A stretch of DNA of 64,000 nucleotides from Teretinema zuelzerae (GTDB lineage: Bacteria > Spirochaetota > Spirochaetia > Treponematales > Treponemataceae), in assembly GCF_021021555.1 (NCBI RefSeq), contig NZ_JAINWA010000003.1, positions 62,001-126,000 on the forward strand, given 5' to 3'. The notes below the pieces were generated by a model. It made no database searches. It was not told where the DNA came from and saw nothing but the letters and a program-made list of their open reading frames with translations. Position numbers and translations under genes: made by a program. This document shows positions 26,458-34,209 of this stretch, piece by piece. Positions within the stretch are counted from its first letter, which is position 1, and every line of letters begins with the position of its first letter.

Positions 26458-27696
26458 ATGACTTTCAGCCTCTGCAGGATCCGAACCACGCTTTTTCTAG
26501 TCCCGGCCTTGGCCTTAGCGGCGCTTTCCTCGTGCCGCACAGTTCCCGGCGATATCAAGCAAACCGGCCTATCGTTTCGCGAGGCATCGGCTGAAACCGG
26601 CCCAGAAGAAATTACCGAATCCACCCTCCCGGACTCGATCGAGCTCACGTTCGCCGGCGATATCATGGCTCATACTGAAAACTGGTCCATGTCGGATTAT
26701 TCCCGCATATATCAGGATGTCTCTTCTCTATTGCGAAACGACGACCTTACCTTTGCGAATTTTGAAACGCCTGTCTCGAATTCGCTCCCCCTTTCCACTT
26801 ATCCCCGTTTTAATGTTCATTCATCATATTTGGATGCCGCAGTCGAAGCCGGTTTTGATGTTTTTTCCCTGGCGAATAATCATTCCAACGACCAAGGGCT
26901 AGCTGGAGTCGCCGAAACCCTTTCGTCATTCTCTTCGGTCCATGGTCCGATATATTTTTCCGGGCTGTACGACGAGAACCGCATTATGGCTCCTGTTGTT
27001 ATCACTAAAAACGGATTCCGGATTGTTTTCATTGCAGCTACCGAAATTCTTAATTCGCACGATCCCAGTTCTAAAAAGGTGTATTACGTGGCGCCGACAG
27101 AAAAAGAACGTGAAGCATTCTTACAACAAATCACCCTCTGGAAAAAGGAGAATCCCTGCGATCTTTTCATACTCTCTCTTCATGTACATGAGAGCGAGTA
27201 TGTTCGAGACGTCGGCGAATCACGGAAAAGATGGTCTGAGCGTCTCGTAGATGCGGGAGTAGACATTTTATGGGGCCATCATCCCCATGTGCAGCAGGAG
27301 TGGACTGTTTTGGATAGAACAGCGGATACGGGATCGGGGCTTATGAATCCTTTGATCATGTATTCAATGGGTAACTTTATCTCCGGGCAGCGGCGGGATC
27401 CCGATCTATCAAATCCGGGAGGAGCGCGGGAATACACAGGTGACGCGGTTCTTCTCAAGATTTCGGTGAGTAAAATCGGCGAGAATACTTCTAAAATCGC
27501 CGACTTACAGGCTATACCGATTACAACGCATATCGAATCAGACAGGTCTTTCGTCGTCAGGCGGTTCACGCCTGAATTCATCGGATCCCTTCGGACTCGA
27601 AGATGGAGGGAGTATTATGCTAACAGATACGCCCTTCTTTGTTCGTATCTTCCGTTGTTGCCCCTGATGCTTGAACCGGCTATACTTATGGAATGA
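26458..27696 (+). CDS. CapA/PgsA-like metallophosphatase lipoprotein
   Basis: 412 residues. A signal sequence with relaxed lipobox (LSSC, C26) suggests a lipoprotein. The CapA domain shows LTFAGDIMAHTE, LTFANFETPVS, FDVFSLANNHSNDQG and a late ILWGHHPHVQQE plus YSMGNFISGQ, which supply the metal-binding D, N and H residues of calcineurin-like phosphoesterases. Relatives work in poly-gamma-glutamate capsule synthesis, but no capBC genes are here, so the substrate is open. No Shine-Dalgarno; the ATG lies just after the -10 box. Its stop overlaps the helicase start (ATGA). Confidence 0.85.
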   Translation: MTFSLCRIRTTLFLVPALALAALSSCRTVPGDIKQTGLSFREASAETGPEEITESTLPDSIELTFAGDIMAHTENWSMSDYSRIYQDVSSLLRNDDLTFANFETPVSNSLPLSTYPRFNVHSSYLDAAVEAGFDVFSLANNHSNDQGLAGVAETLSSFSSVHGPIYFSGLYDENRIMAPVVITKNGFRIVFIAATEILNSHDPSSKKVYYVAPTEKEREAFLQQITLWKKENPCDLFILSLHVHESEYVRDVGESRKRWSERLVDAGVDILWGHHPHVQQEWTVLDRTADTGSGLMNPLIMYSMGNFISGQRRDPDLSNPGGAREYTGDAVLLKISVSKIGENTSKIADLQAIPITTHIESDRSFVVRRFTPEFIGSLRTRRWREYYANRYALLCSYLPLLPLMLEPAILME

Positions 27697-30254
27697 AACC
27701 ACAAGAACTGCCGGTATATCAACAGAAAAAACGCATCCTCGACATGCTTGAGCAAAGCCAGGTCATAGTCGTGGAAAGTCCCACCGGTTCCGGTAAAACG
27801 ACTCAGCTTCCGATCATCCTGCATGAAGCAGGCTATTCTTCCCATGGAATGATAGGGGTTACGCAGCCAAGGCGCATCGCAGCCCTTTCCGTCAGCGAAT
27901 TCATTTCCAAACAACTCGGCACTCCGATGCCCGGCTTTGTCGGTTATAAAATGCGCTTCGAGGATAAAACCGATTCGTCTACCAAAATCAAGATAATGAC
28001 CGACGGCATTTTGCTTCAGGAAATGAAGCTCGATCCATGGCTCAGCAAATACTCTGTTCTCATGGTTGATGAAGCCCACGAACGCAGCCTGAACATCGAT
28101 TTCATTCTCGGCTTGTTAAAGCGCGTCCTGGCCGAGCGTCATGATTTTAAGGTTATCGTTTCTTCGGCGACGATTAACACCGGCTTATTTTCCGAGTATT
28201 TCGATAATTGTCCCGTCGTGAGCATAGACGCTATAACGTATCCGGTAACAGTAATTTACGATCCCCCTGCGCTTCCCGTCTCCGGCGGCAGTCTCGCGGC
28301 CGAAGAAGCGCTCATGGAAAAAATCACCCAAATAACCTCGCGTATATTAAGCGACGGCCGCTCGGGAGACATACTCGTATTTCTTCCCGGAGAGAGAGCC
28401 ATTAAAAATTGCATCGAAAGACTGTCCGCGGAACCCTGGTATAGAAAACTGTACATACTTCCTCTATACGGCCGCTTGGGAAAAGAAGAACAGGAGCGGG
28501 TCTTCGATATGCCTCCGTTCGGAAAACGGAAAATGATCATTTCAACGAATATCGCTGAAACATCGGTTACCATCAACGGGATCACCAGCGTGCTTGATTC
28601 CGGATTGGCGAAGCTTAATTTTTATAATCCCCACACCTTTACTTCCAGCCTTGTCGAGGTTCCCGTCTCTAAAGCTTCCTGCAACCAACGGCGCGGACGG
28701 GCGGGACGCACAAGGGAAGGAACTTGCTACCGGTTGTACGAGCGCAACGACTTCGAAGCCCGTCCTCAGTATACGACCGAGGAAATATATCGCACCGATC
28801 TTTCGGAAGTAGTGCTCCGGATGGCGGAACTCGGCATTACCGACTTCGACCAATTCGACTTCATATCGTCTCCCGGCCGGGAAGGGATTATCGGAGCCGT
28901 AGAAACTTTGAACCTATTAGGCGCGCTCGGCCCGGATCGGAGCTTATCCAAAATCGGCGAGATGATGTGCCTCTTCCCGCTCCCTCCAAGGCAGTCCCGC
29001 ATTATCGTGGAAGCCGTGCTGCAATATCCTTCAGTGGTCGAGGAAGTGCTGATAGCGACTGCGTTTCTTTCGGCGCAAAGCCCCTTCATCCTTCCACAGG
29101 GAAAGGAAATGGAGGCTCGAAAAGCGCATCACGGGTTCAGGGATTCATCAGGCGACTTTGTTTCTTTCCTGCGCATATTTCGCATGCATCGAATGGCAAA
29201 AAACCGTTCGAAATTCTGCGAAATCAGCTATCTCGACGAACGGGTTATGGCGGAAATTTCGAATATCAAAGATCAGCTCGAAATGATCGTCTCGGATATG
29301 GGCATTCCTATTCTGTCCGGCGGATCCACCGATGAATATCTTTCCTGCATTTCTGCAGGCATGGTTCAATTCGTCTGCATCAGGGACGGAAAAGACTCCT
29401 TCAGAAGCCTGACTGCTGAACGAATTCAAATACATCCGGGTTCCTGCATGTACAGGGAGAATCCGCAATACATCGTAGCCGGCGAGATAGTACGCACTTC
29501 AAGAATGTATGCGATGTCCGTCTCTCCTTTGACGAAGGCCCAGGTAGAACGCATTCAGCCAGGCTTGTCGCAAAAGCTCTCCGGCGGATATAAAGCCTCT
29601 AAAACGGTCGATCAGCGAAGCGACGCAAGCCTGTCAACGCAGAGAAAGGGAAAAAAGGCAGGCGGAAAGGAAACGCAGAGGGACTCGGGCAAAGCTGAAA
29701 CTGAAGGCGTTACATTCGGCGGAGAGTTTTTCGCACTGTCCCGCGTAAAGGGGAAAAAAGAGCTGGCTTTGCCGCTTGAGCAGTTCCGGAACGCGTTAAA
29801 ATCCGTAGATACCGCAAATTCGCATACTGCCCAGATCTCGGGTCTCAGAGGAAAGCTTATTCTCGGGTCGCATGAGCTTCTGGCCGGCGAAAAAATGGAT
29901 TTGATCATCCGCATCGCCACCACCTTCGATCTGGCGAAAGCAGACGAGAAGTCCTGGCCTCGCAGGGAGAATTTCGTCTGCGCCGAGAGGCCTCTTGAAC
30001 TGATAGACAACCTTAAATGGCTTTTTCATGTTGCTGTCGCGAAACAGAAAAGCAAGGAACTCGGGTTTATCTGTCTTTTCCATGACGGAAACGGAACGTA
30101 TTGGTTCAAATGTTCGCGGGGATTCCATACAGCGCTCAATGAAACAATATCAAGCCTGGAAGCGTTGATCGACGAGCTGCCCGGGAATTTGGATGATAAA
30201 TCAAAGAACGTCGTCAGCGATATGTACAGGAAATTAAACAGCTTTTTCGCGTGA
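27693..30254 (+). CDS. hrpA: DEAH-box RNA helicase (HrpA-like)
   Basis: 853 residues. Motifs: Walker A TGSGKTT (31-37), TQPRRIAA (Ia), D126-E-A-H129, SAT (III), and motif VI in QRRGRAGRTREG. These are followed by the HA2/OB-fold region typical of HrpA/HrpB. The last roughly 200 residues, with a Lys-rich low-complexity linker (about 635-665), match no domain I can name. HrpA is favoured over HrpB from the motif spacing, but this is not certain. The ATGA overlap with capA couples translation. The 3' end overlaps the convergent hemW by 21 bp. Confidence 0.88.
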   Translation: MKPQELPVYQQKKRILDMLEQSQVIVVESPTGSGKTTQLPIILHEAGYSSHGMIGVTQPRRIAALSVSEFISKQLGTPMPGFVGYKMRFEDKTDSSTKIKIMTDGILLQEMKLDPWLSKYSVLMVDEAHERSLNIDFILGLLKRVLAERHDFKVIVSSATINTGLFSEYFDNCPVVSIDAITYPVTVIYDPPALPVSGGSLAAEEALMEKITQITSRILSDGRSGDILVFLPGERAIKNCIERLSAEPWYRKLYILPLYGRLGKEEQERVFDMPPFGKRKMIISTNIAETSVTINGITSVLDSGLAKLNFYNPHTFTSSLVEVPVSKASCNQRRGRAGRTREGTCYRLYERNDFEARPQYTTEEIYRTDLSEVVLRMAELGITDFDQFDFISSPGREGIIGAVETLNLLGALGPDRSLSKIGEMMCLFPLPPRQSRIIVEAVLQYPSVVEEVLIATAFLSAQSPFILPQGKEMEARKAHHGFRDSSGDFVSFLRIFRMHRMAKNRSKFCEISYLDERVMAEISNIKDQLEMIVSDMGIPILSGGSTDEYLSCISAGMVQFVCIRDGKDSFRSLTAERIQIHPGSCMYRENPQYIVAGEIVRTSRMYAMSVSPLTKAQVERIQPGLSQKLSGGYKASKTVDQRSDASLSTQRKGKKAGGKETQRDSGKAETEGVTFGGEFFALSRVKGKKELALPLEQFRNALKSVDTANSHTAQISGLRGKLILGSHELLAGEKMDLIIRIATTFDLAKADEKSWPRRENFVCAERPLELIDNLKWLFHVAVAKQKSKELGFICLFHDGNGTYWFKCSRGFHTALNETISSLEALIDELPGNLDDKSKNVVSDMYRKLNSFFA

Positions 30255-31424
30255 GACTTCGTCGATGCAGTCTGCTAAAAACGAATTTAAAAAGAGCAGT
30301 CCTTCTCCGGTCAAAGCGATTCTGTCGCCGATCGGTTGAAGGAGGTGTCGATCGGTCCAGGACGCGATCGTTTCTTTAAGCGAAATCACGGGATCGAGCC
30401 CGAATCTCTCGAAGGTTTTAGTTCTGGATAATCCCCGAACTTGCCTGAATCCCATCAACATATGTTCAATAAATAAGTCTTTGCGATTTATTAGCTCGGT
30501 TTCTCCGGGCGAACAGGGACTTTTCAGCCATTTTTGCAGATTCCGCTCGACAGTATATCGTTGAGCGGTCGCATCGGCTCGAATTATCGTCGCGCTCGAA
30601 GACGGACCTGCGGCAAGCCATCCGTCCATTTCCCAATATGCGGTATTATGTATGCTTTCCTTCATAGGTTTCGAGAAATTTGAAACCTCGTATTGATGGT
30701 AGCCCTTTTTTTCTAGGGCATCTCTTCCCTGAATCCAAATTGACGCGCTTTCATCATCGTCGGGAAGATTGTGAATCAATCCTCTCTTGTTCTTACTGGC
30801 CATCGGGGTGCCGTCTTCAATGGTCAAAGAATACAAGGAAAAATGATCAGGATTATACGCGAACAGCTCATCAAGGTCTCGCCGTAATCCGTCCGGTGTT
30901 TGCCCGGGAAGTCCCGCTATTAAATCCAGCGATACATCCCCTTTCCATGCGGCAGCAACGAGCTCCAATGCTTTCAAATTGCTTTCTCGCGTTCCCCGTC
31001 TGCCGACGGACTTGAGAATTCCGGTATCCATGGATTGAATTCCAAGCGACAGCCGCGTAATTCCAGCTTCTGTACATGCATTAAGCCATTCGCTCGTAAG
31101 GTCTTCTGGATTCGCTTCGATTGTCCATTCGTCCGTTGTAAAGGGTTTTACCGATATTGTTTTTCGTAGTATCTCGCCGAGAGAGATTATTTCTGTCGGG
31201 CTAAGAAGGCTCGGCGTGCCTCCGCCGATATACACTGTTTTCCATGAGTTAACGGAAAATGTATCGGCGATATCCGTAATTTGACTTCCAAGAGCATCCA
31301 CGACTTTCTTCCCGATCGAACCGAAGCCGTCTTTATCGAGATTTCTTGAATCAAGCGAATAAAAATCGCAATAGTCGCATTTGCTTTTACAGAAGGGGAT
31401 GTGAATGTAAAGAGATGTATCCAT
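30234..31424 (-). CDS. hemW: Radical-SAM haem chaperone HemW (HemN-like)
   Basis: 396 residues. The N-terminal YIHIPFCKSKCDYCDFYS carries the C-x3-C-x2-C 4Fe-4S motif; YIGGGTPSLLSP (SAM-binding GGGTP) and LSLGIQSMD follow. The C-terminal HemN-C-type domain is visible (EHMLMGFRQVRGL). The C-x3-C-x2-C-x-F form and the length favour HemW, a haem-insertion chaperone, over coproporphyrinogen dehydrogenase. It starts 9 nt after the signal-peptidase-like gene without an obvious Shine-Dalgarno. Confidence 0.9.
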   Translation of the reverse strand: MDTSLYIHIPFCKSKCDYCDFYSLDSRNLDKDGFGSIGKKVVDALGSQITDIADTFSVNSWKTVYIGGGTPSLLSPTEIISLGEILRKTISVKPFTTDEWTIEANPEDLTSEWLNACTEAGITRLSLGIQSMDTGILKSVGRRGTRESNLKALELVAAAWKGDVSLDLIAGLPGQTPDGLRRDLDELFAYNPDHFSLYSLTIEDGTPMASKNKRGLIHNLPDDDESASIWIQGRDALEKKGYHQYEVSNFSKPMKESIHNTAYWEMDGWLAAGPSSSATIIRADATAQRYTVERNLQKWLKSPCSPGETELINRKDLFIEHMLMGFRQVRGLSRTKTFERFGLDPVISLKETIASWTDRHLLQPIGDRIALTGEGLLFLNSFLADCIDEVSREKAV

Positions 31425-31433
31425 GCGCTTGCG

Positions 31434-32165
31434 TTACGGCTGCCCGAAGCGATCAAACGGCCAATATCTGAAAAGAACTTTCGACTGAATCCTGTCCGCA
31501 GAAATCGGCCCCCATATGCGCGAATCGGCGTACAAGGATCGATTATCGTTCATCACGAAATATTCGGAATCGCTCAAAGTTATTTCCGTAAAACTGCCTG
31601 AAAACGGCAAATCATTAGTCCAGGTTTTAGGCAAATTCTGTATGATTACTTCATAGTCTCTTTCTGCCAACTCGAATTCGGTGAGAAAATGAGCTGCATT
31701 CGCAGGTCTGATATGCAGAACTCCCTTATCAAGGTAGATGGCGTCACCAGGGAGTCCTACTATTCTCCGAACAAGCGACTTTTCGGCCTGTACATCCGAT
31801 GAAAGAAATGGATGGTACCTCTGAAGCGACAAAAAAGCAACGGCGGAGTCGAGAACCGCAAGCGGCAGCGGAAGTTCATGAGGATAAGCCGGTGAAATTA
31901 CCGCAAGATCCCCTCTTTTCGGAGAAATAAGCGGTATAATCGTATTTTTATTGCTTCCATTATAGAGCGGCGTCGCGATGATTCTGTCTCTTTCTGATAA
32001 AGTCGGTTCCAATACTGAAGTATGGATTTCTATCATTGCGAATAAATTCACATGAATCACAAAAAAAACGATTCCGAGAAGCAGAAAAACTCCGAATATC
32101 GATAACAAAGACCTGCGCTCGTCTCGTTGAGCGGAATATGAGTATTTATGCCATTTTGCCGGCAT
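31434..32165 (-). CDS. lepB: Signal peptidase I-like protein with altered catalytic motifs
   Basis: 243 residues with one N-terminal membrane helix (about 22-43) and the S26 fold outline: TSVLEPTLSERDRII (box B), SLVRRIVGLPGDAIYL (box D) and YFVMNDNRSLYADSRIWGPIS (box E). In active SPase I, box B reads S-M-x-P-T-L and box D K-R-x-V-G. Here, aligned on P-T-L, Val occupies the Ser position (a Ser lies one residue further upstream), and Arg replaces the catalytic Lys. It may be an inactive paralogue or use a shifted Ser. A GAGG ribosome-binding site precedes ATG 32165. Divergent from smpB. Confidence 0.8.
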   Translation of the reverse strand: MPAKWHKYSYSAQRDERRSLLSIFGVFLLLGIVFFVIHVNLFAMIEIHTSVLEPTLSERDRIIATPLYNGSNKNTIIPLISPKRGDLAVISPAYPHELPLPLAVLDSAVAFLSLQRYHPFLSSDVQAEKSLVRRIVGLPGDAIYLDKGVLHIRPANAAHFLTEFELAERDYEVIIQNLPKTWTNDLPFSGSFTEITLSDSEYFVMNDNRSLYADSRIWGPISADRIQSKVLFRYWPFDRFGQP

Positions 32166-32223
32166 ATACGTACCTCGCTTGGTTAGTAAAAAAGTGTTTA
32201 AATGGTAACATGAAGACCTTCCG

Positions 32224-32253
32224 TTGACAAGTCTATTGATAGGCTTCTATAAT
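32224..32253 (+). promoter_or_regulatory. Full-consensus sigma-70-type promoter of smpB, predicted leaderless
   Basis: TTGACA (32224-32229) and TATAAT (32248-32253), both perfect, with an 18-nt spacer. The ATG of smpB is at 32263, so the expected transcription start lies within about 3 nt of it. The intervening CTTTCAATT contains no Shine-Dalgarno. Confidence 0.85.
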
Positions 32254-32262
32254 CTTTCAATT

Positions 32263-32730
32263 ATGAAAGACTCTGCCGTAAAGATACTGGCTCAAAATAG
32301 AAAAGCTCGATTCAATTATGCCATCGATGATTCAATAGAGTGCGGAATCGTTCTTGAAGGCACTGAGGTGAAATCAGTTCGCGCCGGAAATCTCTCTTTT
32401 CCCGATTCCTTCGCGGAGATTCGAAATGGCGAAATCTGGCTTATGAATTTCCATATAACGCCCTATGTATATTCTTCCATATTCAATCATGATCCTGACA
32501 GGCCAAAGAAATTATTATTGCATAAAGACGAGATTAAACGTTTGATCCGCAAGGTAGAAGAAAAGGGATTCACCTTGATTCCGTTGGATGTATATTTAAA
32601 AAAAGGCAGAATAAAGGTTCAGCTTGGTATCTGTAAGGGTAAAAAGTTGTTTGATAAACGTTCGGACATACGTGATCGAGATGTTCAACGTGAGATGCAG
32701 CGGGAATTCCGCAAGCATATTGACGGATAA
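32263..32730 (+). CDS. smpB: SsrA-binding protein SmpB
   Basis: 155 residues, the family length. It begins with the conserved AQNRKARFNYAIDDSIECGIVLEGTEVKSVR, continues with LSFPDSFAEIRNGEIWLMNFHITPY and ends in a basic tail (GKKLFDKR ... REFRKHI) that mimics the tRNA anticodon arm. It delivers tmRNA to stalled ribosomes. ATG 32263 is chosen over an upstream in-frame TTG (32224) that lies within the -35 box. The tmRNA gene itself is not in this window. Confidence 0.95.
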   Translation: MKDSAVKILAQNRKARFNYAIDDSIECGIVLEGTEVKSVRAGNLSFPDSFAEIRNGEIWLMNFHITPYVYSSIFNHDPDRPKKLLLHKDEIKRLIRKVEEKGFTLIPLDVYLKKGRIKVQLGICKGKKLFDKRSDIRDRDVQREMQREFRKHIDG

Positions 32731-32745
32731 CCTCGCGGGAGGGTC

Positions 32746-33651
32746 ATGACCAGAGCCCAGTCTTACACACTACTTTTTATCCTCTTTGCTTGTTTTTACG
32801 CAGATTTATTCGGTCAGGGTCTGCCTGTTGTCGCCGTGTATTCATTACAGTATGAAAATACTCCAACAACCGTCGTAAAGACGGTCAACGACATCGTTTT
32901 TTCGTTCATACGCGAGCAACGCAATTACAGAATCATCGATTTGCGTAACGAACCGTTGCGGGAGGACTTATCAGTTCCGGAAGGTTCCGATTTCCTGTTT
33001 TATGGAACACTTCTCTCCCGTTCCGACGGTATGAAGCTTGAGCTCGTTCTGAAAGGCGGTGTTGATCAGACCACTAGAATCATTTCGAGGGTGTATGAAA
33101 ATTCAAACAAAATTCTATTGGAGTCGAGATTATTAGTAAGAGATCTCTTTGATCGATCAATCGCTCTTCCCGACCCTCCTTCTCCGGACGAAACTCTTTC
33201 TGCATCGACTCAACAGTCCTCAAACGTGCTCATAGCTCCGAAACAGGATGAACCGTATTCGCTAAAAAAAGTTACCGATCTCGATTCTCTGTCAGGTTCC
33301 TGGCAAGGGGAATCCGGAATTGAAAAGATAATGATTCTGCGCGGCGGTCGGGGCGTTGCCGTTTTGGAAAGCGGCATATCTATTTCTTTGGAATTGATTC
33401 GCGGTGAAAATGAGTTGATAATCCGGCAAAAAGGTTCTGTTCATATACGGCAGTTTTTGGACCTGCCCGACGCAGTCGCCCGCCAGGCTGTTTCAATCGT
33501 ACCTCCCTTGGAATGGAGGTTTCTTTCGACAGAAGACGATTCAAAACTGATTGGAACAAGTTTCGGAGTCGTTATTAAACATGACGGAAAGAATATTTTA
33601 ACCATGGAGCCGAAACAGGAAAAAATCGAATGGTCGAGAGCTTATCGCTGA
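32746..33651 (+). CDS. Exported protein of unknown function, possibly a lipoprotein
   Basis: 301 residues with a hydrophobic signal (about 7-24). An L-F-A-C box (C16) could make it a lipoprotein; otherwise cleavage after the FGQ region is possible. The part from about 26 to 140 (LPVVAVYSLQYENTP ... ELVLKGGVDQTTRII) resembles the alternating strand/helix pattern of TolB/CsgG N-terminal-type domains, but only weakly. The C-terminal half is beta-rich with no motif I recognise. It starts 15 nt after smpB behind GCGGGAGGG and is cotranscribed. It overlaps the convergent FtsB-like gene by 10 bp. Confidence 0.7.
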   Translation: MTRAQSYTLLFILFACFYADLFGQGLPVVAVYSLQYENTPTTVVKTVNDIVFSFIREQRNYRIIDLRNEPLREDLSVPEGSDFLFYGTLLSRSDGMKLELVLKGGVDQTTRIISRVYENSNKILLESRLLVRDLFDRSIALPDPPSPDETLSASTQQSSNVLIAPKQDEPYSLKKVTDLDSLSGSWQGESGIEKIMILRGGRGVAVLESGISISLELIRGENELIIRQKGSVHIRQFLDLPDAVARQAVSIVPPLEWRFLSTEDDSKLIGTSFGVVIKHDGKNILTMEPKQEKIEWSRAYR

Positions 33652-34076
33652 TTTTTTTTTAGAAAGTATACTATACTGATGGCGAGGGCCATTAACCCAG
33701 TTGCGATACCGGCTGTTTTGCATATCCAATCTTCCAGGAATATCGGTTTAACCCGTGTTATAAGAGTTCCGGGGTGCAAGTTTCTATCAATTCCGCCTAT
33801 GAATCCGGAAAGTTTAATCAACCGTTCGCCTTCTGCAATATAGCCGAGTTCATGGGCATAGACGGCTATCGTGTCGGGATTCGCTGAAAGATTTTTTACC
33901 TGCGCTGCAAGTTCCTCATTCATGGTTTTAAGCGAGGAAATATGTTCTTTCATAGTTTCGGCTTCTTTTTGAAGATGACTCATAGGAAGAAAACCTTTCG
34001 GCCCTACAGTCATCAATAACGCTGTATATACAAAAGTCCCGCAAAAAAAGGGAATAATAAATCGAAAACGTTTCAT
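33642..34076 (-). CDS. FtsB/DivIC-like membrane protein with an extra C-terminal helix
   Basis: 144 residues from ATG 34076. An N-terminal membrane helix (about 5-25), a coiled coil (about 32-65, LQKEAETMKEHISSLKTMNEELAAQVKNL) and then DTIAVYAHELGYIAEGERLIKL match the septum-formation-initiator family, which links division proteins in the periplasm. Unlike ordinary FtsB, a second hydrophobic helix (about 118-138) lies at the C-terminus, so both ends may be cytoplasmic. No Shine-Dalgarno is visible. Confidence 0.72.
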   Translation of the reverse strand: MKRFRFIIPFFCGTFVYTALLMTVGPKGFLPMSHLQKEAETMKEHISSLKTMNEELAAQVKNLSANPDTIAVYAHELGYIAEGERLIKLSGFIGGIDRNLHPGTLITRVKPIFLEDWICKTAGIATGLMALAISIVYFLKKNQR

Positions 34077-34117
34077 TTTATATATAACGGAAGTCGGCCG
34101 GACAATCTTTAATTTTA

Positions 34118-34147
34118 TTGACAGAAACAAAAGCCGTAAGATACAGT
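34118..34147 (+). promoter_or_regulatory. Sigma-70-type promoter of the acidic-protein operon
   Basis: TTGACA (34118-34123), an 18-nt spacer and TACAGT (34142-34147). The predicted leader is about 55 nt and carries GGGAG (34199-34203) before ATG 34210, so this operon is conventionally led. Confidence 0.6.
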
Positions 34148-34209
34148 TAAATATATGGTAAGGAAATACCGATATTTAAGGGTAATGACTCTAGATTCGG
34201 GAGAAGCAC

